From assembly GCF_029168945.1 (NCBI RefSeq), contig NC_083605.1:29959280-30023279 (forward strand): a stretch of DNA of 64,000 nt, given 5' to 3'. A program made the translations under genes and the position numbers. The notes under the pieces are model-generated. The model did not search any database. It worked only from the letters and a program-made list of their open reading frames with translations, and was not told where the DNA came from. This DNA comes from Cannabis sativa (taxonomy: Eukaryota > Streptophyta > Magnoliopsida > Rosales > Cannabaceae). The number at the start of each line of letters is the position of its first letter. Position 1 is the stretch's first letter. This document shows positions 42,001 through 52,639 of this stretch, in pieces.

Positions 42001-42173
42001 AGCGCTTCGATGATGGTGTCTACATGGCTTGGGCCACCAATGATCAAAATATCAAGCTTACTTTTTATCCCAAACCCGAGGAAATGATTGCCAGATTCCG
42101 GGAAAAGAAGAAGAAGCTTGATGTCGCGCTAGAGGCGCGTATTGGACCTCGCCTTCCTCCGCGGGCTGATTGA
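39059..42173 (+). pseudogene. Antisense accessory gene of F (Transposase_28-like)
   Basis: Plus-strand gene opposite to F's gag-pol. ATG 39059 opens a Lys/Ser-rich N-terminus (SKSSKKKGKD). A 1-nt loss near 39195 moves to the main frame, with the 'putative gypsy type transposon' region from about 39350 (LPLQDYFVNFLVFVGLAPYQ, then SGLFIFYTARGW). A probable intron is 40577-40654 (in frame, so less sure). A well-supported phase-0 intron is 41403-41498 (GTAAGT...TTCAG), after which an Ala/Glu/Arg-rich coiled coil (AKEEEAKRREAQAEAM) follows. The gene ends at TGA 42171. Breaks: TAG at 40960, a frameshift near 41175, TAG at about 41596 and TAA at about 41857. Layout matches the C gene: acidic/basic linker, domain, coiled coil. 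Function unknown. Confidence 0.78.
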
Positions 42174-42651
42174 GCTGCCATACTATTGACCCAAATTCCA
42201 CCCATTTCTTTTATAACTCTCTCTTTTTTTTGTTTGTACATATTTGCTGCTGCCTTAGAACAATTTACATATAGGTAGCAGCTTTCATTTGAAGGGGAGA
42301 CAATTATATTTTAAGGCCTGTCCCCGGGCCGTTTATATGTATATGACCTGCCCTTTGGGCTAGGATATTTTTTTTTATGCGATCTTTATTTGTCACACTT
42401 ATATTTTTTAACCTGTCCTTTGGCTCAGGGTTTTTATACTTATGCTTTTTATTTTTGTGCATACTTTTTGACCTGCCCTTTGGGTCAGGATATTTTACTT
42501 AGTTTGTTTTTGTTTGTCCGTGCGGTATACCCTAGTACCCCCCTGAGTGGCATAGAAACTTTGTTTTTAAGGCACTCAGTTTTATTTAATATAGAGGAGG
42601 TATACATTTGGACGGTACAAACCCTTTGAACAAAATCTAAGTTTTAATTCG
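42174..42651. repeat. Convergent intergenic region of F: hairpin repeats and G-run
   Basis: Between the antisense stop (42173) and the pol stop (42652). Three units spaced 60-65 bp carry GACCTGCCCTTTGGGCTAGG (42345-42364), AACCTGTCCTTTGGCTCAGG (42410-42429) and GACCTGCCCTTTGGGTCAGG (42470-42489); a fourth, GGCCTGTCCCCGGGCC, is at 42315. Each is an inverted repeat. A minus-strand G-run (CTCAGGGGGGTA) sits at 42538-42543, about 110 nt past the pol stop. Confidence 0.7.
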
Positions 42652-44529
42652 CTACTGGTAATATTTTCTGAGGTGATCGGCATTCCAGGCTCTTGGGACG
42701 GTGGTTCCGTCCATTTTTAGTTTGTAAGTGCCAGAACCGATCTCGTCCTCGATCTCATATGGTCCCTCCCAATTTGGTCCAAGTACCCCCACTCCGGGTT
42801 CTTGGGTGGCTGGAAAAACCCTTCTTAGGACCATATCCCCAATAGCGAATTTTCTGTTTTTAACCTTGGAGTTAAAATACTTGGTCACCTTCTTTTGATA
42901 AGCAGCCATCCGTATTTGAGACTCATCCCGGAGTTCTTCGACTTGATCCAAAGCCTCTTGGAGCAGTGCCTGATTGGTGGCCGGATCATAAGTCGTCCTC
43001 CTGTGGGATGGGAATAATGTTTTCACCAGGACCATTGCTTCACAACCGTACACCATTGAGAACGGCGAGTGACCGGTTGTGGTTCTGGGGGTCGTCCGGT
43101 AGGCCCACAATACCCTTGGCAATTCTTCAGGCCAGTTATTTTTACAGGCCAGCAGCTTCTTTTTCAAGGTGACCTTTAGGATTTTATTGACTGCTTCCGC
43201 CTGGCCGTTTGTTTGAGGCCGGGCTACCGCGGAGAAGCTTTTTACCACTCCGTGTTGGTTGCAAAAGTCAGTAAATTCCTCGCAATCGAATTGCTTTCCA
43301 TTGTCTGAGACTATCTTGTGAGGCAAGCCGTATCGACACACTATGTTTTTGATAACAAAGTCCAATGCCTTCTTAGCAGTTATTGTCTTCATAGGCTCAG
43401 CCTCTGTCCACTTGGTGAAGTAGTCCACTGCTACTATTGCATACTTTACCCCTCCTTTTCCCGTAGGTAGAGACCCGATGAGATCTATTCCCCAGACCGC
43501 GAAGGGCCAGGGGCTGGTCATCAAAGTGATCTCATTTGGAGGAGCTCTCGGTATGTTCGCGTACCTTTGGCACGAGTCACACTTTTGGACATAGTCTATA
43601 CAATCTTTTTTCATTGTTGGCCAGAAGTACCCTTGCCTCAATATTTTCTTTGAGAGGCTGGGTCCTCCCGTATGATCTCCACAGAACCCTTCATGGACCT
43701 CCAGCATGATTTGTCTAGCTTCAGGGTCCGATACACACCTTAAATAAGGCATGCTGAGTCCTCTCCGGTAGAGAATTTGGTCCATCATTACATAACGATG
43801 AGCCTGATACTGAATCTTTCGAGACAGTGCCCTCTCTTGGGGCAACTCACCTGTGGTTATGTATTTTATGATGGGGACCATCCAGCTGGGTTCTTGCCCA
43901 ACCGTTAGTGTGGTCTCTTTTATTTTGATGCTTGGCTCTGCCAAACGTTCCACTGGTACTACCCCCAGCTCTTCGATTTCACTGTCCGAGGCTAACTTAG
44001 CCAGACAGTCCGCATGAGCGTTCTTCTCTCGGGGGATTCTTTCTATTTTATAGTCCGTGAACTCGTGGAGCAGTTCTCGGAATATTGCTACGTACGCGGC
44101 CATCCGTTCGCCGCGAGTTTGGTATTCTCCGGAGACCTGGTTTACGACCAGCTGAGAGTCACTGTAGACTTCCACTCTCTTGGCTCCTACAGCTTTAGCC
44201 AATTTTAGCCCTGCTATCAGGGCCTCATATTCGGCTTCATTGTTTGAAGCTGTGAAGTTGAATCGGAGTGCTGCCTGGAGCCGCAATCCAGTAGGTGATA
44301 TCATAGCCACTCCGGCTCCCGAACCGTTCTCATTAGAAGCTCCGTCTACAAATACCCTCCAAGTGGGGATTGGTGGTACCGGTGTATTGGCTGTTGCCTC
44401 GGCTTCATTACATTCGGTGATGAAGTCTGCCAAGGCTTGGCCTTTTATGGAAATCCGGGGCACGTAATGTAAGTCGAATTGACTCAGCTCCATCGCCCAC
44501 TTGAGGAGTCTTCCGGATGCTTCAGGCAC
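42652..44529 (-). pseudogene. pol: End of RNase H, second RNase H and integrase of F
   Basis: A 625-codon open frame. RNase H end KGQALADFITE is near 44440. The second, cellular-type RNase H has VFVDGASN, NNEAEYEALIAGL, YSDSQLVV and AHADCLAKLAS (about 44350-43990). The integrase zinc region has the His pair in LEVHEGFCGDHTGG and the Cys pair in CDSCQRY (near 43570). The core has D in VDYFTKWTEAE, D in SDNGKQFDC and E in QTNGQAEAVNKI. All acidic catalytic residues are present and this part is uninterrupted. The upstream join is broken: two bases are missing near 44540, which prevents translation from gag. The stretch EAMVLVKTLFPSHRR near 43010 departs from the family consensus. Confidence 0.88.
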
Positions 44530-46680
44530 GGAGAACTTGCCGGAGCGGATGATTGGTCAAGATTTTGATCGGATGGGCTTGGAAGTATGGCCTCAGCTTC
44601 CTTGATGCCATCAGGAGGCAGAATACTAATTTTTCAATGACCGGGTACCTTGTCTCGGCCCCTATCATGCGTTTACTGACATAGTACACGGGGTCCTAAG
44701 TTTTTTCTTCCTCCCGGACCAGGGCAGCGCTGACCGCGTGCTCGGAGACGGCCAAATAAAGGAACAAGTCTTCTCCGAAGACGGGTTTCAATAGGATAGG
44801 AGGTTTGGCCATGTGGTCTTTCAACCTCTTGAATGCCTCCTCGCATTCATCCGACCATTCGAACTTTTGGCATTTCTTCAGTATGTTGAAGAAGGGTATG
44901 CACTTGTCCGTGGAGCGTGAGATAAAGCGGCTCAGTGCAGCTACCTTTCCGGTCAAGCTCTGCACGTCCTTATGCTTCTTGGGGGATGGCATGTCCAGGA
45001 GAGCTTGGATTTTCTCCGGGTTTGCTTCGATTCCCCTTTGGCTGACTATGAAGCCCAGGAATTTTCCCGACTTGACCCCAAAAGTGCACTTTTTCGGGTT
45101 GAGCTTCATACCGTATCTCCGGACGACTTCGAAACATTCTTCTAAGTCGCTTGCATGGCTGTTGCATGCTTTGGATTTGACGAGCATGTCGTCTACATAT
45201 ACTTCCATGTTTCGTCCCAGGAGGCTTTTAAACATCCGGTTAACCATTCTTTGATAGGTTGCTCCGACGTTTTTCAGTCCGAAAGGCATGACTAGGTAGC
45301 AGTATACCCCCTTATCGGTCCTGAAGCTAGTGCACTCCTGGTCTGCCGTATGCATTTTTATTTGGTTGTACCCAGCATAGGCATCCATGAAAGACAGCAG
45401 CTTAAATCCGGACGTGGCGTCTACCATCTGGTCGATCCTGGGTAGCGGGAAGCAGTCCTTTGGGCAGGCTTTGTTTAGATCTGTGAAATCTATACAAACT
45501 CGCCAAGTCCCGTTCGGCTTGGGTACCAGGACCGGATTGGCCAGCCATTCCGGATAGTATACTTCGCGGATCCTGCCATTGGACAAAAGTTTGTCCACCT
45601 CTTTCTCTAAGGCCTCGGCTTTCACCAAGTCGAGCGGGCGTCTCTTTTGCTGTACAGGGGGCATGTCCGGGTTGACATTGAGTACATGGGTGATGACATG
45701 AGGGCTTATGCCAGTCATGTCTTCTTGGCGCCATGCAAAGATGTCTATGGCGCCCTTCAGTGTTTTTATTATTTTTTCTTTTTCCTCCGGATCCAGGCTC
45801 TTCCCTATTCGGAGTACTTTAGTGGAGTCGTCGTCGCACACTGGTATTTCTTCGACGTCCTCCATTGGTTCCACGACCCTTTCGGATCCTATGCGAGGAT
45901 CCAACTCATCCTCTTCAGCCTTCTCTATTCCAGGGGATTCCCGGAGCGTGAATACAGGTAGGTGAGTGGCAACATTGTAACATTGCCTGGCCTCTCCCTG
46001 ATTTCCCCTCACAGTTCCGACTCCGGCTTCCTGGGTAGGGAATTTCAGGCACAGGTGTCGGATTGAAGTAATCGCACCAAAGTCCACTAGGGCCGGTCGG
46101 CCTAGGATCGCGTTGTAGGCTGTTGGACAGTCTACCACCACGAAGGTGCAATACTTAAATGTGCTCTGGGGGGTATCCGGGCACAGGGTAACCGGGAGCC
46201 TTACTTTTCCCATCGGGATTAGCGTCGTCCCGTTAAATCCCGTGAGTTGTGACCCACTAGGCGAGAGGTCTCGGTCGGTCAACCCTATCGCAGTGAAGGC
46301 TTCTTTGAAGAGCAAGTTCACGGAACTCCCATTGTCAATCAAGACCCTAGCCACCACTTTATTTGCGATGGGGGTCTCTATGACCAGCGGGTCGTGGTGA
46401 GGAAAACGCACCGTCTTGGCGTCTTCTTCTGTGAACGTTATGGGTTGGTCCATTAGCCGAGGCCTTTGGGCTGGGAGTTGAGTAACCTCCCACACCTCAC
46501 TGTGTTTCGCGGCCTCGGCATATCTTTTTCGCTCCTTGCGAGTGTTTCCTCCGATATGGGGACCTCCGGAGATCATGGCTACCCGTCCATTAGGCCGGGG
46601 CGGTAGTCCGGGAATATGCTGGGTGTCACCTGCGGGAGCAGCTGGAGGCAATGCTCCTGTACCCTGGCGTTCCCGGAGGC
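44530..46680 (-). pseudogene. pol: Protease-reverse transcriptase-RNase H part of F
   Basis: Homology runs right to left from about 46680. Protease site LIDNGSSVNLL is near 46345. The linker AGVGTVRGNQGEARQCYN is near 45970. RT has YYPEWLANPVLVPKPNGTW near 45530, FMDAYAGYNQIKM near 45390, MPFGLKNVGATYQRM near 45270 and the catalytic YVDD at 45199-45188 with both Asp kept. RNase H is near 44780. A TAG at 44698-44696 (CAG is the likely ancestor) interrupts RNase H, and a 2-nt loss near 44540 follows. Relative to C the sequence is longer in the protease-RT linker and otherwise colinear. Confidence 0.88.
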
Positions 46681-48643
46681 ATACCCCCGGCCACCTGCCC
46701 TGGATTAAGGTGGGGCAACCTATTTTTGATCCACTCATAGAGGTGGCCCAAGCGGATCAGATTCTCAATCTCGTCTTTGAGATTCTTACACTCATTGGTG
46801 CTATGACCAATGTCGTTGTGATACTCGCATCTTTTACTCGGATCTCTCCGGGAGCTATCTTTGTACAACGGCTGGGGTCTCCGGTAGTGCGTATTTTGCC
46901 TAGTGGCGAAGTACACACGTTCCTGAGAGTCCGTGAGCTCTGTGTACTGAGTGTATTGGGGTGTGTACCCCTTTTTCTGGCGCTTCTCTCCCGTTCGGGT
47001 GCTGCCCTTGGAGGACCTTTTGCTCCTCGACCCCTGGGTAGGGCCTGTCAAGCTAACAGTCGGGGCCGCCTGTGAAGGAGCTCGTCCATTCACCCCGGAC
47101 GGGTTGCCGTAATGGGAAGATGCCGGTGCCAAAGCTTGGCCTTGGCTGTACCCGGGAGTAGCAGAGAATTGTATGCCACTTACTTGTGGAGTCGCGGTCG
47201 GGACAGTGCCCGAGGACGACACTCCGGGCATGTACCCTGCTATCCCGATGGGATAGTAGCCTCCGTAAGCCACGATCTGGGCTTCTTCGAGGTTAATATA
47301 TTTTTGGACTCTCTTCTGGAAGTCCTGAAGGCTGGCAGCGCCTTCTTGCTGCAACTCGTTCCAGAAGGGAGTCCCAGTGCGGATTCCTGCTTGGAGAAGC
47401 GCAAGCTGTTGTCCGTCATCGACCTTCTTGGTCTTCGAGGCTTCCTCTCGGAACCTCTTGATGTAATTCTTCAAGGTCTCGGTGGGCAGTTGCTTGATGT
47501 TGGTCAAGGCACTAACCTCCAAGTTAACCTTCCTGGCGGCGACAAACTGTCTCCGGAAGTTGGTTTGGAGTTTGTTCCAACAACCCACGGATCCTGGTTC
47601 CAGCTTTTTGAACCATTCCTCCGCTGATCCGCTCAGAGTGAGGGGGAAACACAAGCATTTGGCGTCATTGCTGACCCGCATGACTGTCATGACACGGTTG
47701 AACCGTGACAAGTGATCACTGGGGTCGGAGTTCCCAGTATATGCCGCCATTTCGGGCATCTTGAAGTTTTTAGGGAGCTCCGCCTCCAGGATATGCTTGG
47801 CACATGGCTCCCGATCCTCACTGTCCGAGTCGGAGTCGTCTCCCTTCTGCCTCCGAGAGACTCGAGCAATATCTTTTCGAAGTATGGCAAGTTCCGCCAT
47901 AATCCCTTCGTTTACAGTACCCAAAGAGACCACAGGCCTGTATCTTTTTTGGTCAAGGTGATCCCGGAGGTCACCTTGATTCCCATTGATTTGATTTCTC
48001 AGATCAATGGGAGGACATCTTTGTCCTCTTCTTCCTCTACCCCTTGTTCCTGGTGCACAGAAACGCTTTTCCGGTCCCCTCGATCCTGAGGGCCAAGACT
48101 CCCTCTTTGGGGCTTGCCCCTCTGCGGACCTTTCCCTTTAGGGAAATCTGAGCGGACCCTTCGCGGATCCTGCACCTTTTTCTTTCGCCCAGGGGTAGAA
48201 GTAGGGTTTTTTGTTTGATTTTCCTCAGCAGGGTGCCTTATAGGGCTAGGTTCCCTAGGTCTTTGCTGTTGGGAATTAGGCGAGGACGTCGCTGGTTTCC
48301 CGTCGAGCCCAGCGGCCATTGCCTTGGGATGCACGTGAATACCAGCAGCCTCCATGGCTTTCTGCATGGCTAGCATCACTTCCTGCATTTTTTGATTTTG
48401 CGCTTTCTGAGCTTCGATCTCAGCTTCATGATCGATAGCTTTTTGTCTAAGGAGCACCAACTCTGAGTAACTTCCTCCGTCGTAGGCATACTCGTCGAGG
48501 TTTTCCTCGTAGTTCTCGTCGGGAACTATTTCTTCTTCTTCTTCCTCGGACTCCTCTGCTGCTCTTGAGGCTACATCTTCCTCATTTGGATCTTGAGCAT
48601 CTTCCAGAGGGCGAGGGTGACGTGTACTTCTTGTCTCCACCAT
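46681..48643 (-). pseudogene. gag: Gag of F
   Basis: ATG 48643, about 40 nt past the primer site, opens an acidic N-terminus (EESEEEEEEIVPDENYEENL) and a basic linker. A frameshift near 48010 moves to the next frame, where the Gag core continues: WFKKLEPGSVGCWNKLQTNF (near 47590) and TLKNYIKRFREEA (near 47470). A variant zinc knuckle CEYHNDIGHSTNEC (C-x2-H-x4-H-x4-C), like that of C, is near 46800. A second frame change near 46680 separates it from protease. The role is particle formation and RNA binding. Confidence 0.85.
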
Positions 48644-48684
48644 TGTTGTGAAGTCAAATGCTTGTTATGTAGTAGCTTTCCTCA

Positions 48685-48703
48685 GCTCTCAATGAAAGCA
48701 CCA
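48685..48703 (-). promoter_or_regulatory. Primer-binding site of F
   Basis: TGGTGCTTTCATTGAGAGC on the minus strand, three bases from the LTR. Different from the sites of B, C, D and E. The matching tRNA is not assigned here. Confidence 0.7.
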
Positions 48704-48706
48704 AAA

Positions 48707-49486
48707 TGTTGACCGAGATTTTTGGCAACTATTAAAATATGATTATAATAAAGAGCTGTAAGAAAGTGAGATGAAGATTTTTACGTGGTTGGGGCGTTAA
48801 TGAGCCTTAGTCCACGAGTCTTTGTTATTAATGGATGTATTTAATACAGATTCCACACTTGAGAGAATGTCTTTCTCATAAATACAGAGAATGTTCTTGG
48901 TGAGTATTTTCTCTTCTTGCTCTTTTGCAAACCAAGATTCTCGACCCCATTAAATGAGCTTTGAGGGGGTATTTATAGTGTTTTGGTGGGGTAATCCCTA
49001 GAATTGTTCTTACACATGTATCTGTAAGTATCCATAAAGTTGGGCATTTCCAATGAACATACCATGGGTGATGCATGGTCAAATCCCTAGGTGCCGTAGG
49101 GTTTTTATGAAGAATGTCCTTTTTGCCTTATGATTGACGTGACTCTTCGCAGAGTAGCCGTCGCTAGACTTAAATGATCATTACTGTAGCGCGGCTGTTT
49201 GGGGGTTGTGCCGTCAGACTTTATTGCGTGTTACAGTCCCAACACGCTTCCTCCCATGCGGCATTAAATGCGACTTGATTGCTCGAGAGAGATCTGACAC
49301 ATCCCGGAGAGGCTTCACGTCATGCGAGCTTCCCGGAGTACCTTGTACTCCGGGTGCCTCCTCCGGGACCCACGCTAACTGCGCTTCCTTGTGGCGCACA
49401 AAGACTTATCAAATGTTTACAGGTTATCTGATCCACGTGTCCTAATTCGACTAGTCCATGTATTTTGGGCGAATTCAGGGGCAACA
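48707..49486 (-). mobile_element. 5' LTR of F (right side in the window)
   Basis: 780 bp, with the right target copy TATAG at 49487-49491 after it. Differences from the other LTR are mostly C/T or G/A, several at CpG sites. Confidence 0.92.
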
Positions 49487-49491
49487 TATAG

Positions 49492-51781
49492 ATACATATA
49501 GGTTGTTGCTAAATAAAATGTCACACCATGATAGATTTTATTTAGGTCCATTTAGTTATTGGACCTATTCAATTAATAACAGTTATTTATTTTAAGGTTA
49601 AATTCCTCTCTTTTGGGCCTTGTGTGAGAGTTGGGTGCCATAGAAATGGGTACGACATACTGAACCCAGCACCCCCTCACATGAACTACCCCAATTGTGA
49701 AGGCCCATTTGCCTGATTTGAATAACTGTACTAGGTTAATTATATTAGTTTGACCTAATAAAATTGAATTAGCAACATAATTAACTTTTAAAATATATGA
49801 AAATTTATTTTCATTTTAATATTTTAAAGTTAATTTTAAGAAAAACACTTTTAGTTTTAGATATTATTTCTAGACAAACTATTTGTATTTTTCTTGTATT
49901 TAATTAAATATAGAATTTTAACTAACTAAGATTCTTTCTGGAGCTTATTTAATTAAATATTCCTATTTAAGTTATAAATTAGTTGTATCAACTGATTTTT
50001 CTTAACTAACTTAAATTTGAATATTTGATTTAAATTTTAAATCAAGTTGAGGAATCTTAGGCATTAGTTATTAAAGATTCTTAAGATATTTTTTAAGTTA
50101 ATACTTTTTCAAATATTAACTTGAAATGGAATATCTTAGATATTTTTTGGTTAATATCTTTTCAAATATTAACTTCAAAAAATATCTTCAGATTAAGTGG
50201 TTACAACTTAATTTGTGATATTTAATTAAATCTAGATTTGAAATTATTTAAGTTTTAGATTTTTTCTATATAACTTAAATTAGATATTTTTCAAATTTTG
50301 AAAAGATACTTAGTCAAATAAGATATTTTCTAGATAATTTCTAGACTACTTATTATTTCTAATATTTAAATAGGAAAATATTATACTTTTGTGAAATTAA
50401 TTATTTAAATAATTAATTTTGGTACAATTTTATTAAGTATATTTTTCCTAGTATTAAATAGAAATTAATAATTAAGACTTCTCTACACTTAATTATTTAT
50501 TTCTTGAATTTAATACATTTAATTAAATTGAAAAATCTAAATATCTAAGTTGATTTTCATCATGATACTTAAATATTTATTGATTTTTCATGACACTTAA
50601 TTAAATAGAAAATTTATTTTTAGGTTGAAATTTAATTTTTCAACTTAAATTTAATAATTTTCAATATGTATATTTTTCTTTATTTTATTAATCAATTTCG
50701 AAATTTGCATTTTAATTATGCAATATTTTCAAATTTTTTTTTGAAAAATAGATTGAGTTGTAAATTAATTATTTATTTTAATTAATTCTTGGACCAACTT
50801 CAATCAATGATTTTTTCATTTAATTGATTAATTTAAATAAATGAATTTAAAATATATATATATATTATTAGAAATTGAATTAACTAGTCAAAGAAAATCT
50901 AGATAGATGATATTTTTGCTTGAAGTATTTCTTTTCTATTTTTTATTATTTTCGAAAATTGTATATTTATATACTTTAAATTTTCGAACCCAATAAATAT
51001 ATTCTCATATGAAATTTTTAAGTTGCTAATTATTTATTTAATTCAACTTAAATTAATTTCCTTAATATTTATATTTAAGATTATTACTAAGATGGAAATA
51101 ATTAATTTTATTTCAATCACCATCTAAGTATAATTTTATAAATATTATATTAAATTCTTATTTTTGAATTTTAATTCTTAAATAGAATTTAATGAGATTT
51201 ATTTATTAGAATAATAAAGAAAATACATTTTAAACAATGAGCTTTATTATTATTAAGATATTCGATCTCCATTGTGGGTTTTACACCGCGTTTGTTTTAG
51301 TGAGTAATCCTCCCTAATGGAGGAACGTTCATTAGCAATTTCGCACCGTTTAATCTCGCATGATAAGTGGTTTGTAAGTGTTTTATATGGTATAGATCAC
51401 CCTAATGGTGGCGACCATATTTGACTTGCAAATTGCGAAACAATGGTAGAAGCTCATGAGATAGAATAGCCTTGACTCTCGCCTAAACGGGACAACGTTG
51501 GATTCTGATCTTGATCGAATAAAAGGTTGCTAGAATGTTTAACATTTTAGATGAGCTGACAACTCTATTCAATGGATGGTAGCTTTGACTCTCGCCTAAA
51601 CGGGACACTGATATCAGTTTGTTGAAAACCTTAGAAATTATTTAGGATTGAATTTTTTAAGTATTTTCTCATATCATTCCTACTTTCTATGTGCTTATAA
51701 TTTCTGAATTGATTTTGTGTGATAAACCATTATTAATTTCTATTTGTTGATTTCTATTATTTTAGTATCCTGTTTGTCAAA
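49492..51781 (+). other. E leader, second part
   Basis: Continues the leader interrupted at 37180, and matches the D leader after its 30595 region. Very AT-rich and without genes. The conserved hairpin/repeat module is at 51308-51607: hairpins TCCTCC-CTAAT-GGAGGA (51308-51324) and CACC-CTAAT-GGTG (51398-51410), and the TTGACTCTCGCC motif at 51472 and 51585. Confidence 0.75.
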
Positions 51782-52639
51782 ATGAATCCCATGTTATCAC
51801 TGTTGACTGAAAATAAGCTGAATGGATCTAACTTTAATAAATGGAATGAGAACATTAATATTGCTCTCATAGGAGAAAGTGCCTTGTTTGTTTTAACCGA
51901 GCCGTCACACGAAGTGCACGGGGACAATGCATCCAAAGCTGTGAAAGAAAAGTATGAGCGTTGGCAGAAGGCAAATGACAAAGCTCTATACTTTATGCTT
52001 TCTAGCATGGTTGACACCCTCAAAACTCGGTTTTCTAAAACTGAGAAGGCTGCTGAAGTTATGACGAAGTTAAATGAGCTATTCGGTAAGGCATCACTTC
52101 AGTCACGCTTTGACGCGACTAAGAAGTACATTAACGCACGGATGGAACCTCATCAAAACGTGCGTGATCATGTTCTCCTCATGTCCAGTTATTTCCAAGA
52201 AGCCCAGGATCATGGTGCTGAAATGGACAGTGCTACTCAAGTTAGTCTTATCTTGAATAGCACGACTCTGACATTTCTACCATACACATCAAATTATGTC
52301 ATGAATAAGAAGGAAATTGACTTTCATGAATTAGTCAATGACCTTCAAACTTATGAAAATTTGATTGGAGGACCCAAGAAGAAAGGGAGTAAACCTCATC
52401 CTGGTAATGGTAATGGGACGATAAAACCTGAAGCAAATGTTGCCTCTGCTTCAAAGCCCAAATCGAAGAAGAAGTGGAAGAACACCAAGAAGCGAGCAAA
52501 AGCCATGAAAAAGGCTGCTCCTCCTGGTGATGCTACACTTAAAGGAAAGTGTTTCCACTGCAATGAAAAAGGTCATTGGAAACCCCAGTGTCCTAAACTT
52601 CTTGCAAAGAAACAAGGTATTTCCATTTATAAACTTTAA
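51782..52639 (+). CDS. gag: Intact Gag of element E
   Basis: 285 codons from ATG 51782 to TAA 52637, uninterrupted. Copia Gag of the UBN2 type: N-terminal LNGSNFNKWNENINIAL near residue 15, YERWQKANDKALYFML near 60, a central helical region (KYINARMEPHQNVRDHVLLM near 120), a Lys-rich linker (KSKKKWKNTKKRAKAMKK) and a canonical CCHC zinc knuckle CFHCNEKGHWKPQC near residue 260. It keeps both the N-terminal half and the last Cys that D has lost. No protease follows in frame; the ORF ends 14 residues after the knuckle. Intactness in an element without pol suggests Gag was under selection or that the insertion is recent. Confidence 0.88.
   Translation: MNPMLSLLTENKLNGSNFNKWNENINIALIGESALFVLTEPSHEVHGDNASKAVKEKYERWQKANDKALYFMLSSMVDTLKTRFSKTEKAAEVMTKLNELFGKASLQSRFDATKKYINARMEPHQNVRDHVLLMSSYFQEAQDHGAEMDSATQVSLILNSTTLTFLPYTSNYVMNKKEIDFHELVNDLQTYENLIGGPKKKGSKPHPGNGNGTIKPEANVASASKPKSKKKWKNTKKRAKAMKKAAPPGDATLKGKCFHCNEKGHWKPQCPKLLAKKQGISIYKL

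Larger units (their letters stand above)
37181..49486 (-). mobile_element. Element F: Tat-type Ty3/gypsy with antisense gene, minus strand
   Basis: A 12.3-kb element with two 780-bp LTRs and TATAG duplication. Its primer site is on the minus strand at 48685-48703 and its polypurine tract at 37961-37970, so it runs right to left. gag-pol is on the minus strand (48643-42652) and the accessory gene on the plus strand (38393-42173). The LTRs differ at about seven positions by hand count, most of them transitions. It is the innermost element of the chain A>D>E>F. Confidence 0.93.

Noticed and set aside
44805..47715. Plus-strand ORFs opposite F gag-pol
   Set aside because: Shadows of the minus-strand polyprotein, with no domain or promoter.
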